Positions 17,292 to 25,353 of a stretch of 34,331 nucleotides of DNA are shown piece by piece (the first letter of the stretch is position 1; every line of letters begins with the position of its first letter). Made by a program: the position numbers and the translations under genes. Below the pieces are notes generated by a model. That model was given only the letters and a program-made list of their open reading frames with translations. It made no database searches and was not told where the DNA came from. This DNA is from Tannerellaceae bacterium (lineage in GTDB: Bacteria; Bacteroidota; Bacteroidia; Bacteroidales; Tannerellaceae), in assembly GCA_031280645.1 (NCBI GenBank), contig JAITGL010000017.1:1-34331 (forward strand). Reading direction: 5' to 3'.

Positions 17292-17416
17292 ACGGCGCCG
17301 GGCTGCCATAACCTAACGCAGCGATGTATATATATAATGTAAGAACACTTTTCCCCTCCTTTGACGCCGCGATACGTTTTGAGTCTCGAACCGGTATCAG
17401 CCTCGATTTAAAATAC

Positions 17417-19690
17417 TCACACCGGATCAACATCATAATGCAACCTCACCCTGTTATAATCCGGATGCAATCGCATTTGTACGTCGGCCTCGGCAAGGAT
17501 GGCGCGAATAGGCGAGGTGGCCGCGGAGGCTTCTATCTTCAGGATTATCTTGCGGATGTACAGATTCCTGACGCGGTTTACGGGAGGAACCACCGGGCCG
17601 AATACGCGGTCGGCAAGGCGCGCTCGGAGGTTCGAGGCCAAGGCCGAGGCAAACGATGCCAACGGCTCGTCGTTACGGCTGCGCATCACTATCTCGATTA
17701 TACGGTAAAAGGGAGGATAGCGGAAGCGGTTGCGCTCGTCGAGCTGGATGTTGATCATGTCGCGGTACGACGAGCTTTCAACAAGGCGGATCAAGGGATG
17801 ATCGGGCTGGGAAGTCTGCAGGAATACAACGCCGCGCTTTTCTCGACGACCGGTGCGCCCGCTCACCTGTACCATGAGCTGGAACGCGCGCTCGTGGGCC
17901 CGGAAGTCGGGATAGTTAAGCAAATGGTCGGCGTTGAGGATGCCGGCCACGGTTACGTTGCCGAAGTCGAGCCCTTTCGACAGCATCTGGGTACCGATAA
18001 GGATTTGGGCCTGCCCGTCTTCAAAGCGGCTTATGATGTTCTGGCAGGCGGCGCGGGTGCGGGCCGCGTCAACGTCGAGCCGGTCGGTTGAGGCGGAGGG
18101 GAATAGCAATTGCGCTTCTTCTTCAACCTTCTCCGTTCCGAAGCCCTGCATCTTTAGGTTGTCGTCGCCGCACAACGGGCAAACGCCGGCCGGCGATTCC
18201 GCATGTCCGCAGTAATGGCACTCCAGGCGGCGGTGGGTTTTGTGATACGAAAGGCTTACGTCGCAATGCCGGCAGCGGGGAATCCATCCGCAGCTCTTAC
18301 ATTCGATCATCGGAGCAAAGCCTCTGCGGTTGCGAAACAGTATAACTTGCTCGCCCGCGTCGAGAGCCGATTGGATACCCTCTGCAAGGGCCGGCGAGAA
18401 CAGCGTATCCTTCATAATCTTTTTACGGCGGAGCTCTTTTATGTCGATAACGCGGATCTCCGGCTCCCGCAGACCGCTGCCGTGCCTGACGCTTAGCTCT
18501 GCCAAGCCGTACTTGCCCGTCAGGGCGTTATAATAAGACTCTACCGACGGAGTGGCCGAGCCGAGCAGCGTTTTACCGCCGTGCATTTTCGACAGCACTA
18601 TGGCGGCGTTGCGGGCGTTGTAGCGTGGAGCGGGCTCCTGCTGCTTGTATGTGTTTTCGTGCTCCTCGTCGACGATAACCAGTCCGAGGTTCTGGAACGG
18701 AAGGAAGAGCGACGACCTTACGCCCAAAACAAGCATAGCCTCGTTACATCCCAACAGCTTATTCCAAACCTCCACGCGCTCCTCGTCAGAAAAACCCGAA
18801 TGATAAACCAGCAGCTTGTCGCCGAACCATTTCGACATCCGCCCCGTTATCTGCGTCGTAAGGGCTATCTCAGGCAGCATAAACAAAACCTGGCGGCCCT
18901 TGGCCAGCGTTGCGGCTATGAGATGAGCGTAAATCTCCGTTTTGCCGCTCGACGTTACGCCGTGCAGCAGGCACACATCCTTCGTCATAAACGATTTCAG
19001 TATCTGATCGTAAGCCTGCCCCTGGGCGCCCGACAGCTCGTTAAGCTTAAGAAGGCGGCACACCGGAGGCTGAAGGCGCGAAACCTCCCGGTCGTAGCTT
19101 TCGAGTATCCCTCTCTTGAGTAAACCGCTGAGCGACGAGGCGGAGCAGCCGCTGGCTTCGAGCAGCTCCGCACGCGATATCTCCTTGCAGAGCCCGGGAT
19201 TAAGCGCGCCGCTAAGGTCGAGGTAGCGCAAAAGCATCTGTTCCTGCGAGGGCGACCGCCGCAGCGTTTTAAACGCTTCCCGCCATTGCTCGTCGCCCGA
19301 GATAGCGCCCGCAAGGCGTATGAAAGGCTGGGTGCGCGGCGAGTAACCCTTTTTGCGCATCACGTTGCCCGTATCGCCTTCAGGCCGCAGCCCCGAAGGC
19401 ATTGCGGCATGATAAACCTCGCCCGTTTTACACATATAATAGGATGCAATCCACTCCCAGAACCGCAACTGCAAGCGGCATACGACAGGCTCGGCATCGT
19501 GCAGCGCAAAAATGTCTTTCACCTCAAACAGCGGAGCCCTGTCGTGAACCGAAGCCACAATCGCCGTATAATACTTCCGCCCGCCCAGAGGCGCAAGCGC
19601 TCGGCATCCTTCAACCGCCGCCATACCGCTGGGGATACGGTAAGTGTAGGGAGGCAAAGGGAGAGGAAAGATAAGATCGGCGTAATTCAA
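17417..19690 (-). CDS. priA: Primosomal protein N' (replication restart helicase PriA)
   Basis: A 757-residue helicase that reloads the replisome at stalled forks. The N-terminal DNA-binding part starts NYADLIFPLPLPPYTYRIP. The helicase core has Walker A GVTSSGKTEIY, motif II VDEEHENTYKQ, and the later motifs GSATPSVESYYN and GTQMLSKGLDFGNV. Two zinc clusters are made by CKSCGWIPRCRHC and CHYCGHAESPAGVCPLCGDD. The start is a TTG at 19690. A TTG further upstream (19735) would lie inside the loop of the preceding terminator, so it is unlikely, and no in-frame ATG exists. No separate promoter is visible after the terminator, so expression may depend on read-through. Confidence 0.95.
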   Translation of the reverse strand: MNYADLIFPLPLPPYTYRIPSGMAAVEGCRALAPLGGRKYYTAIVASVHDRAPLFEVKDIFALHDAEPVVCRLQLRFWEWIASYYMCKTGEVYHAAMPSGLRPEGDTGNVMRKKGYSPRTQPFIRLAGAISGDEQWREAFKTLRRSPSQEQMLLRYLDLSGALNPGLCKEISRAELLEASGCSASSLSGLLKRGILESYDREVSRLQPPVCRLLKLNELSGAQGQAYDQILKSFMTKDVCLLHGVTSSGKTEIYAHLIAATLAKGRQVLFMLPEIALTTQITGRMSKWFGDKLLVYHSGFSDEERVEVWNKLLGCNEAMLVLGVRSSLFLPFQNLGLVIVDEEHENTYKQQEPAPRYNARNAAIVLSKMHGGKTLLGSATPSVESYYNALTGKYGLAELSVRHGSGLREPEIRVIDIKELRRKKIMKDTLFSPALAEGIQSALDAGEQVILFRNRRGFAPMIECKSCGWIPRCRHCDVSLSYHKTHRRLECHYCGHAESPAGVCPLCGDDNLKMQGFGTEKVEEEAQLLFPSASTDRLDVDAARTRAACQNIISRFEDGQAQILIGTQMLSKGLDFGNVTVAGILNADHLLNYPDFRAHERAFQLMVQVSGRTGRREKRGVVFLQTSQPDHPLIRLVESSSYRDMINIQLDERNRFRYPPFYRIIEIVMRSRNDEPLASFASALASNLRARLADRVFGPVVPPVNRVRNLYIRKIILKIEASAATSPIRAILAEADVQMRLHPDYNRVRLHYDVDPV

Positions 19691-19704
19691 TGTAGATCGA
19701 GGAT

Positions 19705-19753
19705 TAAAAAAGCCTTTGACAAACAGGCCTTGCAACGCCGCTTATCAAAGGCT
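19705..19753 (-). terminator. Rho-independent terminator after the beta-barrel gene
   Basis: Read on the minus strand, AGCCTTTGA (19753-19745) pairs perfectly with TCAAAGGCT (19719-19711) over 9 bp around a 25-base loop, followed by a run of six T (19710-19705). It lies between the beta-barrel gene stop and priA. Confidence 0.75.
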
Positions 19754-19774
19754 AAACTTTAACTTGCCATTAAG

Positions 19775-20377
19775 TTAAAACAAAAGAGCGGCCGAAACCG
19801 ACAGCGTTTTACGCTTGATATTAATATCGGTATTTATACCGTTGTACTCAATTTTATCAATGCTGTAATTGTCGGTAAGCGCCAGGCCGTAGCTTATTCC
19901 AAGCTGAAATCGCTCAAAAAGCTCGCAGCCGACCGCGAGATTAACGCCCGCGCCAAACGATTTGCTTTCTATCTGCGAATGAACATTATTCCAGATACTC
20001 TGCCCCTCGCCGAGCCTTATTTCGGCATACGGCCCAACCGCTATATACGGCGTTACCACGGGCAGCAACCACAGCTTGTACTTAAGATTTACCGGAACCT
20101 CCAGGTAGTTATTCATCAAAGCCGTTTCGGTGCGCACCTCCATCCCTTTCTGCGAATACATAATAGCCCCGTCTACGCCTATGCCCAGCGGCGTCATGAT
20201 CTCAACCATCGGGCCGATATGAAACCCGGTAACATTATACGACTGGATAATCTCCTTGCTAAGCGATATCGACGACACATTAAGCCCGCCCTTAATGCCG
20301 AAATGAATTTGCGCCCCAGCCGGCGCGGATACGGCCAACAACGCCGCAACAATCATAATGCCTGATATTTTCTTCAT
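19775..20377 (-). CDS. PorT-like outer-membrane beta-barrel protein
   Basis: A 200-residue exported protein. The signal peptide is MKKISGIMIVAALLAVSAPAGA, cut before QIHFGIKGGLN. The mature part has alternating hydrophobic strands separated by turns (FGIKGGLNVSSISLS, NLKYKLWLLPVVTPYIAVGP, FGAGVNLAVGCELFERFQLG), ending in an aromatic residue (SAALLF). That is the layout of small 8-stranded barrels of the PorT/OmpA-like class common in Bacteroidota. Some members serve in type IX secretion or as surface structures, but nothing here shows a specific role. It has its own promoter (20408-20438) and a terminator, so it is a single-gene unit. Confidence 0.85.
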   Translation of the reverse strand: MKKISGIMIVAALLAVSAPAGAQIHFGIKGGLNVSSISLSKEIIQSYNVTGFHIGPMVEIMTPLGIGVDGAIMYSQKGMEVRTETALMNNYLEVPVNLKYKLWLLPVVTPYIAVGPYAEIRLGEGQSIWNNVHSQIESKSFGAGVNLAVGCELFERFQLGISYGLALTDNYSIDKIEYNGINTDINIKRKTLSVSAALLF

Positions 20378-20407
20378 AAAATATTTATTTTAAATTATTT
20401 GATTACG

Positions 20408-20438
20408 CAAATATACATATCGCAGGCGAATAAGCAAA
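20408..20438 (-). promoter_or_regulatory. Promoter of the beta-barrel gene
   Basis: On the minus strand TTTG (20435-20438) and TATATTTG (20408-20415) lie 19 bp apart, an excellent Bacteroidota promoter match, 30 bp before the ATG at 20377. Confidence 0.75.
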
Positions 20439-20572
20439 TGAGCCGCCCCCCAACTCCAGCCCCCGCCCCCTCCGGGCTTTTAAAGAACCGCACGCCCCGA
20501 CAGCCCGCCCCGCGCACACCTTCCGCCCCGCCGCCGAATAGATTCCCCCTCCCCAAAACCTCCCGCTTCCCG
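20439..20572. other. C-rich non-coding stretch between the barrel promoter and array B
   Basis: About 130 bp with long C runs on the plus strand (for example at 20446-20451, 20460-20464 and 20466-20470). No start codon with coding character is seen. It resembles, on the opposite strand, the G-rich stretch before hflX (26911-27135), which also borders a 41-bp array. Confidence 0.5.
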
Positions 20573-20800
20573 CCGGAATCTCCGAAAAGCTTTAGGCAAA
20601 CGACAATTCCTTACCGAAATCTCCGGGAAACTTTTATGGGATGACATTTCCTCCCCGAATTTTTCGGGAAGCTTTTGGAAAATGACATTTCCTTCTCGAA
20701 ATTTCCGGGAAGCTTTTGTCAAATAACATTGCCTCGCCGAAAACAAACAACGCCTCCCAAGCCCTAAAATTCCCTCCCGGAAATCTCCGGGAAAAATCAT
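20573..20800. repeat. 41-bp tandem repeat array B (6 units)
   Basis: Units start at 20573, 20614, 20655, 20696, 20737 (degenerate) and 20777, so the step is 41, 41, 41, 41 and 40. The common pattern is CCGAAATYTCCGGGAARCTTTT followed by about 10 variable bases and GACATTTCCT. Individual units contain hairpins such as CCCGAA/TTCGGG (about 20654-20668) and CCCGGA/TCCGGG (20776-20791). The sequence is unlike array A apart from the TTTCCGG anchor, but the length is the same. It lies just after the 3' end of xseA. Confidence 0.85.
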
Positions 20801-20814
20801 AGGTTTCAGATTAT

Positions 20815-22203
20815 TTACAGGGGATGGGATTCGGCCCCGCCCGGATTATCAAAGGCTTGACCGGGCCGGGATATTGTTACTGCGGAAATGCGGCCGGTTG
20901 CCTCGCCGTCGGCAAAGCGGGTGGTGATTTCGTCGCCGGCCGAGAGGTTCGAGGCTTGCTTTACTATCCGGTTGTTCTTTAAAGTGAGACTGTATCCGCG
21001 CTGAAGAGTGTATTGCGGCGACGCCATTCTTACAAACTGCTCGGCGATCTCTATAAAATGAATCCCCTCCGAATATCGCCGCACAGCCGCTTGCATCATC
21101 GCCCCTTGCCGGCGCGCAATAAGGCTTTGGCTACGGTTAACGGCGCTAACGGCGGCAAGCGGAAGCTGCGCGGTTACATTCCGCATAAAGGCGCGCCGGC
21201 GTTCCATGCTGCCGGATACCGCCGAGGGAAGACGGGAAGCGAGGCCCCGGAGGAGCTTGTCGTTGCGGAGAAGATCGTTCGAGGCTATCGTTAAGAGGTT
21301 GCGCTCGAGCTCGGCAAGGGCGGTTGAGGCTGCGCTCATCCTGCCGATCAGAAATTCGGCCACGGCCGTGGGAGTTTTCATCCGCGTGTGGGCCACAAGG
21401 TCGAGAACGGTCTCGTCGCGCTCGTGCCCTATCCCGGTTACGATCGGTAGCGGAAATTGGGCGCAGTCGGCTGCAAGACGGTAGGAGTCGAAGCAGCTCA
21501 GCTCCGAGGCCGCTCCGCCGCCGCGGATTATAACAACCGCGTCGAACAGGCCGGCGTTGGCGAATATCCGGTCGAGGGCCGCTATTATAGAATCTTCGCT
21601 ACGCTCGCCCTGCATAACGGCGCTGAACAGCTTGCAGTAAAACACAAAGCCGGTCGGATTGTCGGCAAGCTGGCGGATAAAATCGCCGTAGCCGGCCGCG
21701 GTAGGCGAGGTTACAACGGCGATGCGGGACGGGAGGGCCGGCATCGGCAGCCGCCGGTTCATTGTAAGGATACCGTCGGCTTCGAGGCGGCGTATTATCT
21801 CCATCCTACGCCGGGCCATGTCGCCCACGGTGTACGAGGGGTCGATATCCGATATGCTCAGGCTCAATCCGTAGGTTTCGTGGTACTCAACCGTTACCCT
21901 TACCAGTATCCTTATGCCCGACGCGAAGGGCCGTCCTGTCTCGAGCTCGAAGAACGGCTTGAGCCGGGCTAACGACGAGGCCCATATCACGGCGCGCATC
22001 CGGACTGCTACCTGCCCGCTGCGCTCGTTCTTCTCCACAAGCTCCATGTAGCAATGGCCCGACGGGTGCACCCTGAGGTCGCTTGTTTCGCCGCGCACCC
22101 ATACGCGGCCCGGAAAGGCGTCGGACAGCGACTGCTTTACCTGCAAGGCAAGCTGCGCGAGCGACAGCTCAACGCGGGAGGGGTTATTGCGCTCGCCCGT
22201 CAT
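20815..22203 (-). CDS. xseA: Exodeoxyribonuclease VII large subunit
   Basis: A 462-residue nuclease subunit that degrades single-stranded DNA to oligonucleotides. The N-terminal OB-fold is seen as GRVWVRGETSDLRVHPSGHC. The catalytic domain contains VVTSPTAAGYGDFIRQL, IIRGGGAASELSCFDSYRLA and VTGIGHERDETVLD followed by HTRMKTPTAVAEF, all standard XseA landmarks. A coiled-coil region follows, and the C-terminus has RGYSLTLKNNRIVKQASNLS. Length is normal. The start overlaps the upstream subtilase gene by 20 bp. The small subunit gene xseB, often the next gene, is not found downstream, where repeat array B lies instead. Cytosolic. Confidence 0.97.
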   Translation of the reverse strand: MTGERNNPSRVELSLAQLALQVKQSLSDAFPGRVWVRGETSDLRVHPSGHCYMELVEKNERSGQVAVRMRAVIWASSLARLKPFFELETGRPFASGIRILVRVTVEYHETYGLSLSISDIDPSYTVGDMARRRMEIIRRLEADGILTMNRRLPMPALPSRIAVVTSPTAAGYGDFIRQLADNPTGFVFYCKLFSAVMQGERSEDSIIAALDRIFANAGLFDAVVIIRGGGAASELSCFDSYRLAADCAQFPLPIVTGIGHERDETVLDLVAHTRMKTPTAVAEFLIGRMSAASTALAELERNLLTIASNDLLRNDKLLRGLASRLPSAVSGSMERRRAFMRNVTAQLPLAAVSAVNRSQSLIARRQGAMMQAAVRRYSEGIHFIEIAEQFVRMASPQYTLQRGYSLTLKNNRIVKQASNLSAGDEITTRFADGEATGRISAVTISRPGQAFDNPGGAESHPL

Positions 22204-23566
22204 ACTGCGAATCGTTTAACGCCTTGGCAAAGTCGGGCAGCCCGTATCCCGTCATGCTGTCGGGAGAGGCAAAGCTTGAGGAGCTGCTTATGATGAGGCG
22301 GGCTATTTCACGGGCCGTAAGATGCGGCAAGGCTTGCCACAGGCAGGCTCCGAGACCGGCCACAACGGGAGCGGCAAACGATGTTCCGCTTGAGAGGGAC
22401 AGGTCGCCGGAGGAGTTCATCACGGCGCAGTTAACGCCCAGCGCTACAACGTCGGGCTTGATGCGTCCGTCGGTTGTGGCGCCCCATGCGCTGAACGATG
22501 CCCGCTCTTTCGATTCGGTAACGCCTCCCACGGCTATGACGTCGCGGGCGTCGGCCGGGAAGGATAAGGATCCCCAGTCGCCGCCGGCCTCGTTGCCGGA
22601 GCATACCAATACTAACATTCCTTTCCCGGCGGCTTTCCCGGCGGCCAGGCTAACGAGGGTTGAGCGCCCGTCGAGCATGGAGGCGGAGTAGCTTAATTCT
22701 TCGCAGTCGAACAGGCCGTACCCAACCGACGATGATATAACGTGGGCCCCGGCGCTGTCGGCAAGCTCGGCGGCGGCAAGCCAGTAGTCCTCCTCAACCG
22801 GGAACTCCGAGCGGACGTCTTCGCTCTTGATCAGCAAGTACGAGGCTTCGGGCGCCGACCCTACGATTATGCCGGGCAGGTTGGCCGCCATGCACGACAG
22901 GACCTTTACGCCGTGCTCGTCGTCGGCAAATACGCTTTCGGCGGGCGATACCACGTTGAACGCGGCGGCAACGCCGGTATGGCGGAAGGCTTCCATGCGG
23001 TCGGCGTTATTGAACCCGGCGTCGATCACGGCTATCGTTATTCCTTTTCCCCTGAAGCCTTTCTCGTGGAGCGCCTTCCCGTTGAGCATGGATATCTGCC
23101 GGTCGGCGTATCCGTATACCGAGCCCGGAAGGGGGGCGGCTGAAGGGCCGATCATGGCCGTGTCGCGGGGCCGGGCGGCTTGAGCCGGAGCATGCTCGCC
23201 CTTCCAAACCCAGCGAACCTCCTTAACGAACGATAACCGCCCGATCGCCGAGGCCACGGAGCTGTCGGCGGCTTCAACCAGCGCCGTCCCGAGCCATTTC
23301 CCTACCGTTACAACGCTTGCCCCGCAGCTGCGCAGGGAGTCGAGGTACAGCGGCGAAACCGGGTAATCCGATTCGTCGATAGCTATACCGTACCGTGCGC
23401 GCCGCTCGATGGCGGCGGGCGAGAGGAATTGTTGGGGAGAGGAGCTGAGCCGGCCTTTATCTTTCAGGTATACCCTGAAGCGGTAATGATCGGCCGCCAG
23501 CGTTTGGAGGCTGCATATTGCAGGCAGGAGCAGGAGTAAGGCGCGGAGGTATTGCGAGGGCCGCAC
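22184..23566 (-). CDS. Secreted S8 family serine peptidase (subtilase)
   Basis: A 460-residue exported subtilisin-like protease. The signal peptide (MRPSQYLRALLLLLPAICSL, cut near LAA|DHYRF) is followed by a pro-region to about residue 150. The catalytic triad is intact: Asp182 in AVIDAGFNN, His218 in DDEHGVKVLS and Ser396 in SSGTSFAAPV. The oxyanion Asn325 is in VCSGNEAGGDWG. The start is a GTG at 23566, placed just after the stop of the Lrp-type gene (23568), and the 3' end overlaps xseA by 20 bp, so the three genes form one unit. No C-terminal sorting domain for type IX secretion is seen; the chain ends soon after the catalytic fold. Substrate unknown. Confidence 0.93.
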   Translation of the reverse strand: MRPSQYLRALLLLLPAICSLQTLAADHYRFRVYLKDKGRLSSSPQQFLSPAAIERRARYGIAIDESDYPVSPLYLDSLRSCGASVVTVGKWLGTALVEAADSSVASAIGRLSFVKEVRWVWKGEHAPAQAARPRDTAMIGPSAAPLPGSVYGYADRQISMLNGKALHEKGFRGKGITIAVIDAGFNNADRMEAFRHTGVAAAFNVVSPAESVFADDEHGVKVLSCMAANLPGIIVGSAPEASYLLIKSEDVRSEFPVEEDYWLAAAELADSAGAHVISSSVGYGLFDCEELSYSASMLDGRSTLVSLAAGKAAGKGMLVLVCSGNEAGGDWGSLSFPADARDVIAVGGVTESKERASFSAWGATTDGRIKPDVVALGVNCAVMNSSGDLSLSSGTSFAAPVVAGLGACLWQALPHLTAREIARLIISSSSSFASPDSMTGYGLPDFAKALNDSQYDGRAQ

Positions 23567-23567
23567 G

Positions 23568-24050
23568 CTATTCGGGCGTTGATATGTCGTCGAGCCCGAT
23601 AACGGGGATCGCCCGGTTAACGCTCTGGCGGAGCGATATCAGCGTTTCGGTTGATATAACGCCCGGAATCTCCTGTATCTGCGAGTTGAGCAGGCTCATG
23701 AGGTGGTCGTTGTCGCGGGCGTAGAGCTTTATCAGCATCGTGTAAGGGCCTGTGGTGAAATGACACTCCACCACCTCGCGAATCTTTTCAAACTCCGGAA
23801 CCACATCCTGGTACATCGAGCCCTTCTCGAGCTTCACGCCGATATACGTGCAGGTATTAAACCCAAGGAACCTGGGGCTCACATGATATCCCGAACCGGT
23901 TATAACGTTAAGCTCAACCATCCGTTGCACCCGCTGGTGTATGGCTGCGCGCGATACGCCGCACTCTTCGGCTACATCCTTGAAAGGAATCCTTGCATTT
24001 TTAGTAATGATGCTTATGATGTGCCTGTCTAATTTATCTATCTTATCCAT
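23568..24050 (-). CDS. Lrp/AsnC-family transcriptional regulator
   Basis: A 160-residue regulator. The N-terminal helix-turn-helix is standard (KLDRHIISIITKNARIPFKD, then VAEECGVSRAAIHQRVQRM). The C-terminal RAM/AsnC ligand-binding domain follows (VVECHFTTGPYTMLIKLYAR, then DNDHLMSLLNSQIQEIPGV). Proteins of this type bind small effectors, often amino acids, and frequently control their own gene. The ATG at 24050 is natural for the family. The subtilase gene follows directly, so the two are co-transcribed. The 292-bp gap upstream contains a -7 box (24087-24094) and a large inverted repeat (24214-24252) that could be an operator. Confidence 0.95.
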   Translation of the reverse strand: MDKIDKLDRHIISIITKNARIPFKDVAEECGVSRAAIHQRVQRMVELNVITGSGYHVSPRFLGFNTCTYIGVKLEKGSMYQDVVPEFEKIREVVECHFTTGPYTMLIKLYARDNDHLMSLLNSQIQEIPGVISTETLISLRQSVNRAIPVIGLDDISTPE

Positions 24051-24086
24051 TAAATCTTATTGTTTATAATCGTGTCTAATCGCTAT

Positions 24087-24094
24087 CAAAAGTA
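24087..24094 (-). promoter_or_regulatory. Possible -7 promoter element of the Lrp-type gene
   Basis: The minus strand reads TACTTTTG, matching TAnnTTTG, 36 bp before the ATG. I do not find a TTG at 19-21 bp upstream, so this is a partial match. Confidence 0.4.
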
Positions 24095-24213
24095 CTTAAT
24101 TATTTCCGATTGCATAGCATATTGCAGGTGATTCTTACAACTGCGCCCCCCTCCCGGCGACGCCCCGCTCCGGCGCCGCAACCGCGCCGCCCTCAGGCCC
24201 GCCCTGCAAAGCA

Positions 24214-24252
24214 ATACCTGCAAGTTGCGGCGGGCGCATTGCTTGCAGGTAT
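24214..24252. repeat. Strong inverted repeat upstream of the Lrp-type gene
   Basis: ATACCTGCAAG (24214-24224) and CTTGCAGGTAT (24242-24252) are perfect reverse complements, with a 17-base centre that itself contains TGCG and CGCA. A further partial copy, ATTGCAGGTG, occurs near 24120, closer to the gene. Either an operator with several half-sites or a terminator-like hairpin after the hydrolase gene fits; no T-run follows, which favours a regulatory site. The 24140-24210 interval is C-rich and otherwise empty. Confidence 0.65.
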
Positions 24253-24342
24253 GCAGTTCGGTAACGATAAGCGTGAGTGGAGAACTCAAGGTTAAAGCTA
24301 AACGGTTAAAGCGGGAACGGCAATTTAAATTATCCCCACGCA

Positions 24343-25200
24343 TCAAAAGGCAACGAACCGGTACCCCTCGCCGGCCCCGGCGCTCTCAACCTTCCCGATC
24401 CCGTTGCCCGGGATGTGCATTCCCGCTACGGGCAGGCCGTTCGCGGCAACATATTTAAGGATTTCCTTGCGCGACCGTACCGCGTCGGCCGGATCAACGT
24501 CGTAAGTAACGGCCACTTCGGGGCAGGGCGCCTGGATGGCCAGGGCGTGGGTAAGGTCGCCCCATATCAAAAGCTTCTCGCGCCCCGATTCGAGCAGGAA
24601 AACCGTGTGGCCCGGAGTGTGCCCGTAAGCCGCAAAGGCGGTGAAGCCGGGAATGATCGGCGACGACGCCGACCCCATGGCGCCGGGCTCAAACAGGTGT
24701 ATGCGATTGTCGTAGGCGGCAAAAACGCTCCGGGCCTGGTCGCCGCGGGGAGCCGACAGCCAATAGTCGTATTCCTTTTTTGAAAGGTAAAGGTGAGCGT
24801 TGGGGAAGGCCGCCTTGCCGTTGGCCAGCAGCCCGCCGATATGGTCGCCGTGGCAGTGGGTCAGCAGCACGCCGTCGATCTGCATCGGGGTCAGGCCGGC
24901 CAGCTCGATATTCGAGGCCAGCTTGCCCATACCGGCGTCGACAAGCACGTTGCGGCCCCCCGACTGCACCAGGTAGGCGTGGGTAGCCATGGGGAACGCG
25001 CCGCCCGGGGCGTACCTGTCAATCATTTCGGGAGTAGCTCCCACAAGGATGCCCTTGTTGCCCTGCCCCTGGCTCTCGGTAAGGGTAACAACCGAGTACT
25101 GCCCCGCCTTGTAGCGAAACAGGCCGGCGCTTTGCGACTGCCCCGCTCCGGCGCCGGCAGTAAAGAGGATAATTGTAAACAGGATAAAATAGTTTTTCAT
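24343..25200 (-). CDS. Exported metallo-beta-lactamase-fold hydrolase
   Basis: A 285-residue metal-dependent hydrolase. The ATG at 25200 gives the signal peptide MKNYFILFTIILFTAGAGAG, cut near QSQSAGLF, so it is periplasmic or secreted. The zinc motif HCHGDH lies at 115-120, and GHTPGH follows with downstream LIWGDLTHA as further metal ligands. This arrangement places it with lactonase-like members (AiiA/PNPox type) rather than true beta-lactamases, but substrate cannot be read from sequence. It has its own promoter (25233-25262). The right side borders the 1.9-kb repeat region. Domain assignment is secure, specific activity unknown. Confidence 0.9.
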   Translation of the reverse strand: MKNYFILFTIILFTAGAGAGQSQSAGLFRYKAGQYSVVTLTESQGQGNKGILVGATPEMIDRYAPGGAFPMATHAYLVQSGGRNVLVDAGMGKLASNIELAGLTPMQIDGVLLTHCHGDHIGGLLANGKAAFPNAHLYLSKKEYDYWLSAPRGDQARSVFAAYDNRIHLFEPGAMGSASSPIIPGFTAFAAYGHTPGHTVFLLESGREKLLIWGDLTHALAIQAPCPEVAVTYDVDPADAVRSRKEILKYVAANGLPVAGMHIPGNGIGKVESAGAGEGYRFVAF

Positions 25201-25232
25201 GATCAAGATACATTAATAATATGATTTGCGCG

Positions 25233-25262
25233 CAAAGATATTCATCTCCGCGATGATTGCAA
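25233..25262 (-). promoter_or_regulatory. Promoter of the metallo-hydrolase gene
   Basis: On the minus strand TTG (25260-25262) and TATCTTTG (25233-25240) are 19 bp apart, matching the Bacteroidota consensus, 32 bp before the ATG at 25200. Confidence 0.7.
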
Positions 25263-25353
25263 TACCCCCGCGCCCCGCCGGCCGAAACCCAACCCAATGC
25301 CGTATCGGCCCTGCAAAGTCGAGGGGGCCGTTACAACCCTGTAACGCCTCCAA

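Noticed and set aside
17215..17436. 73-residue minus-strand open frame between priA and tig
   Set aside because: It covers the tig promoter and the priA stop region and has no domain or start context.
20480..20800. Minus-strand open frame as a possible xseB
   Set aside because: It runs through array B and C-rich DNA and shows no XseB-like helical sequence.
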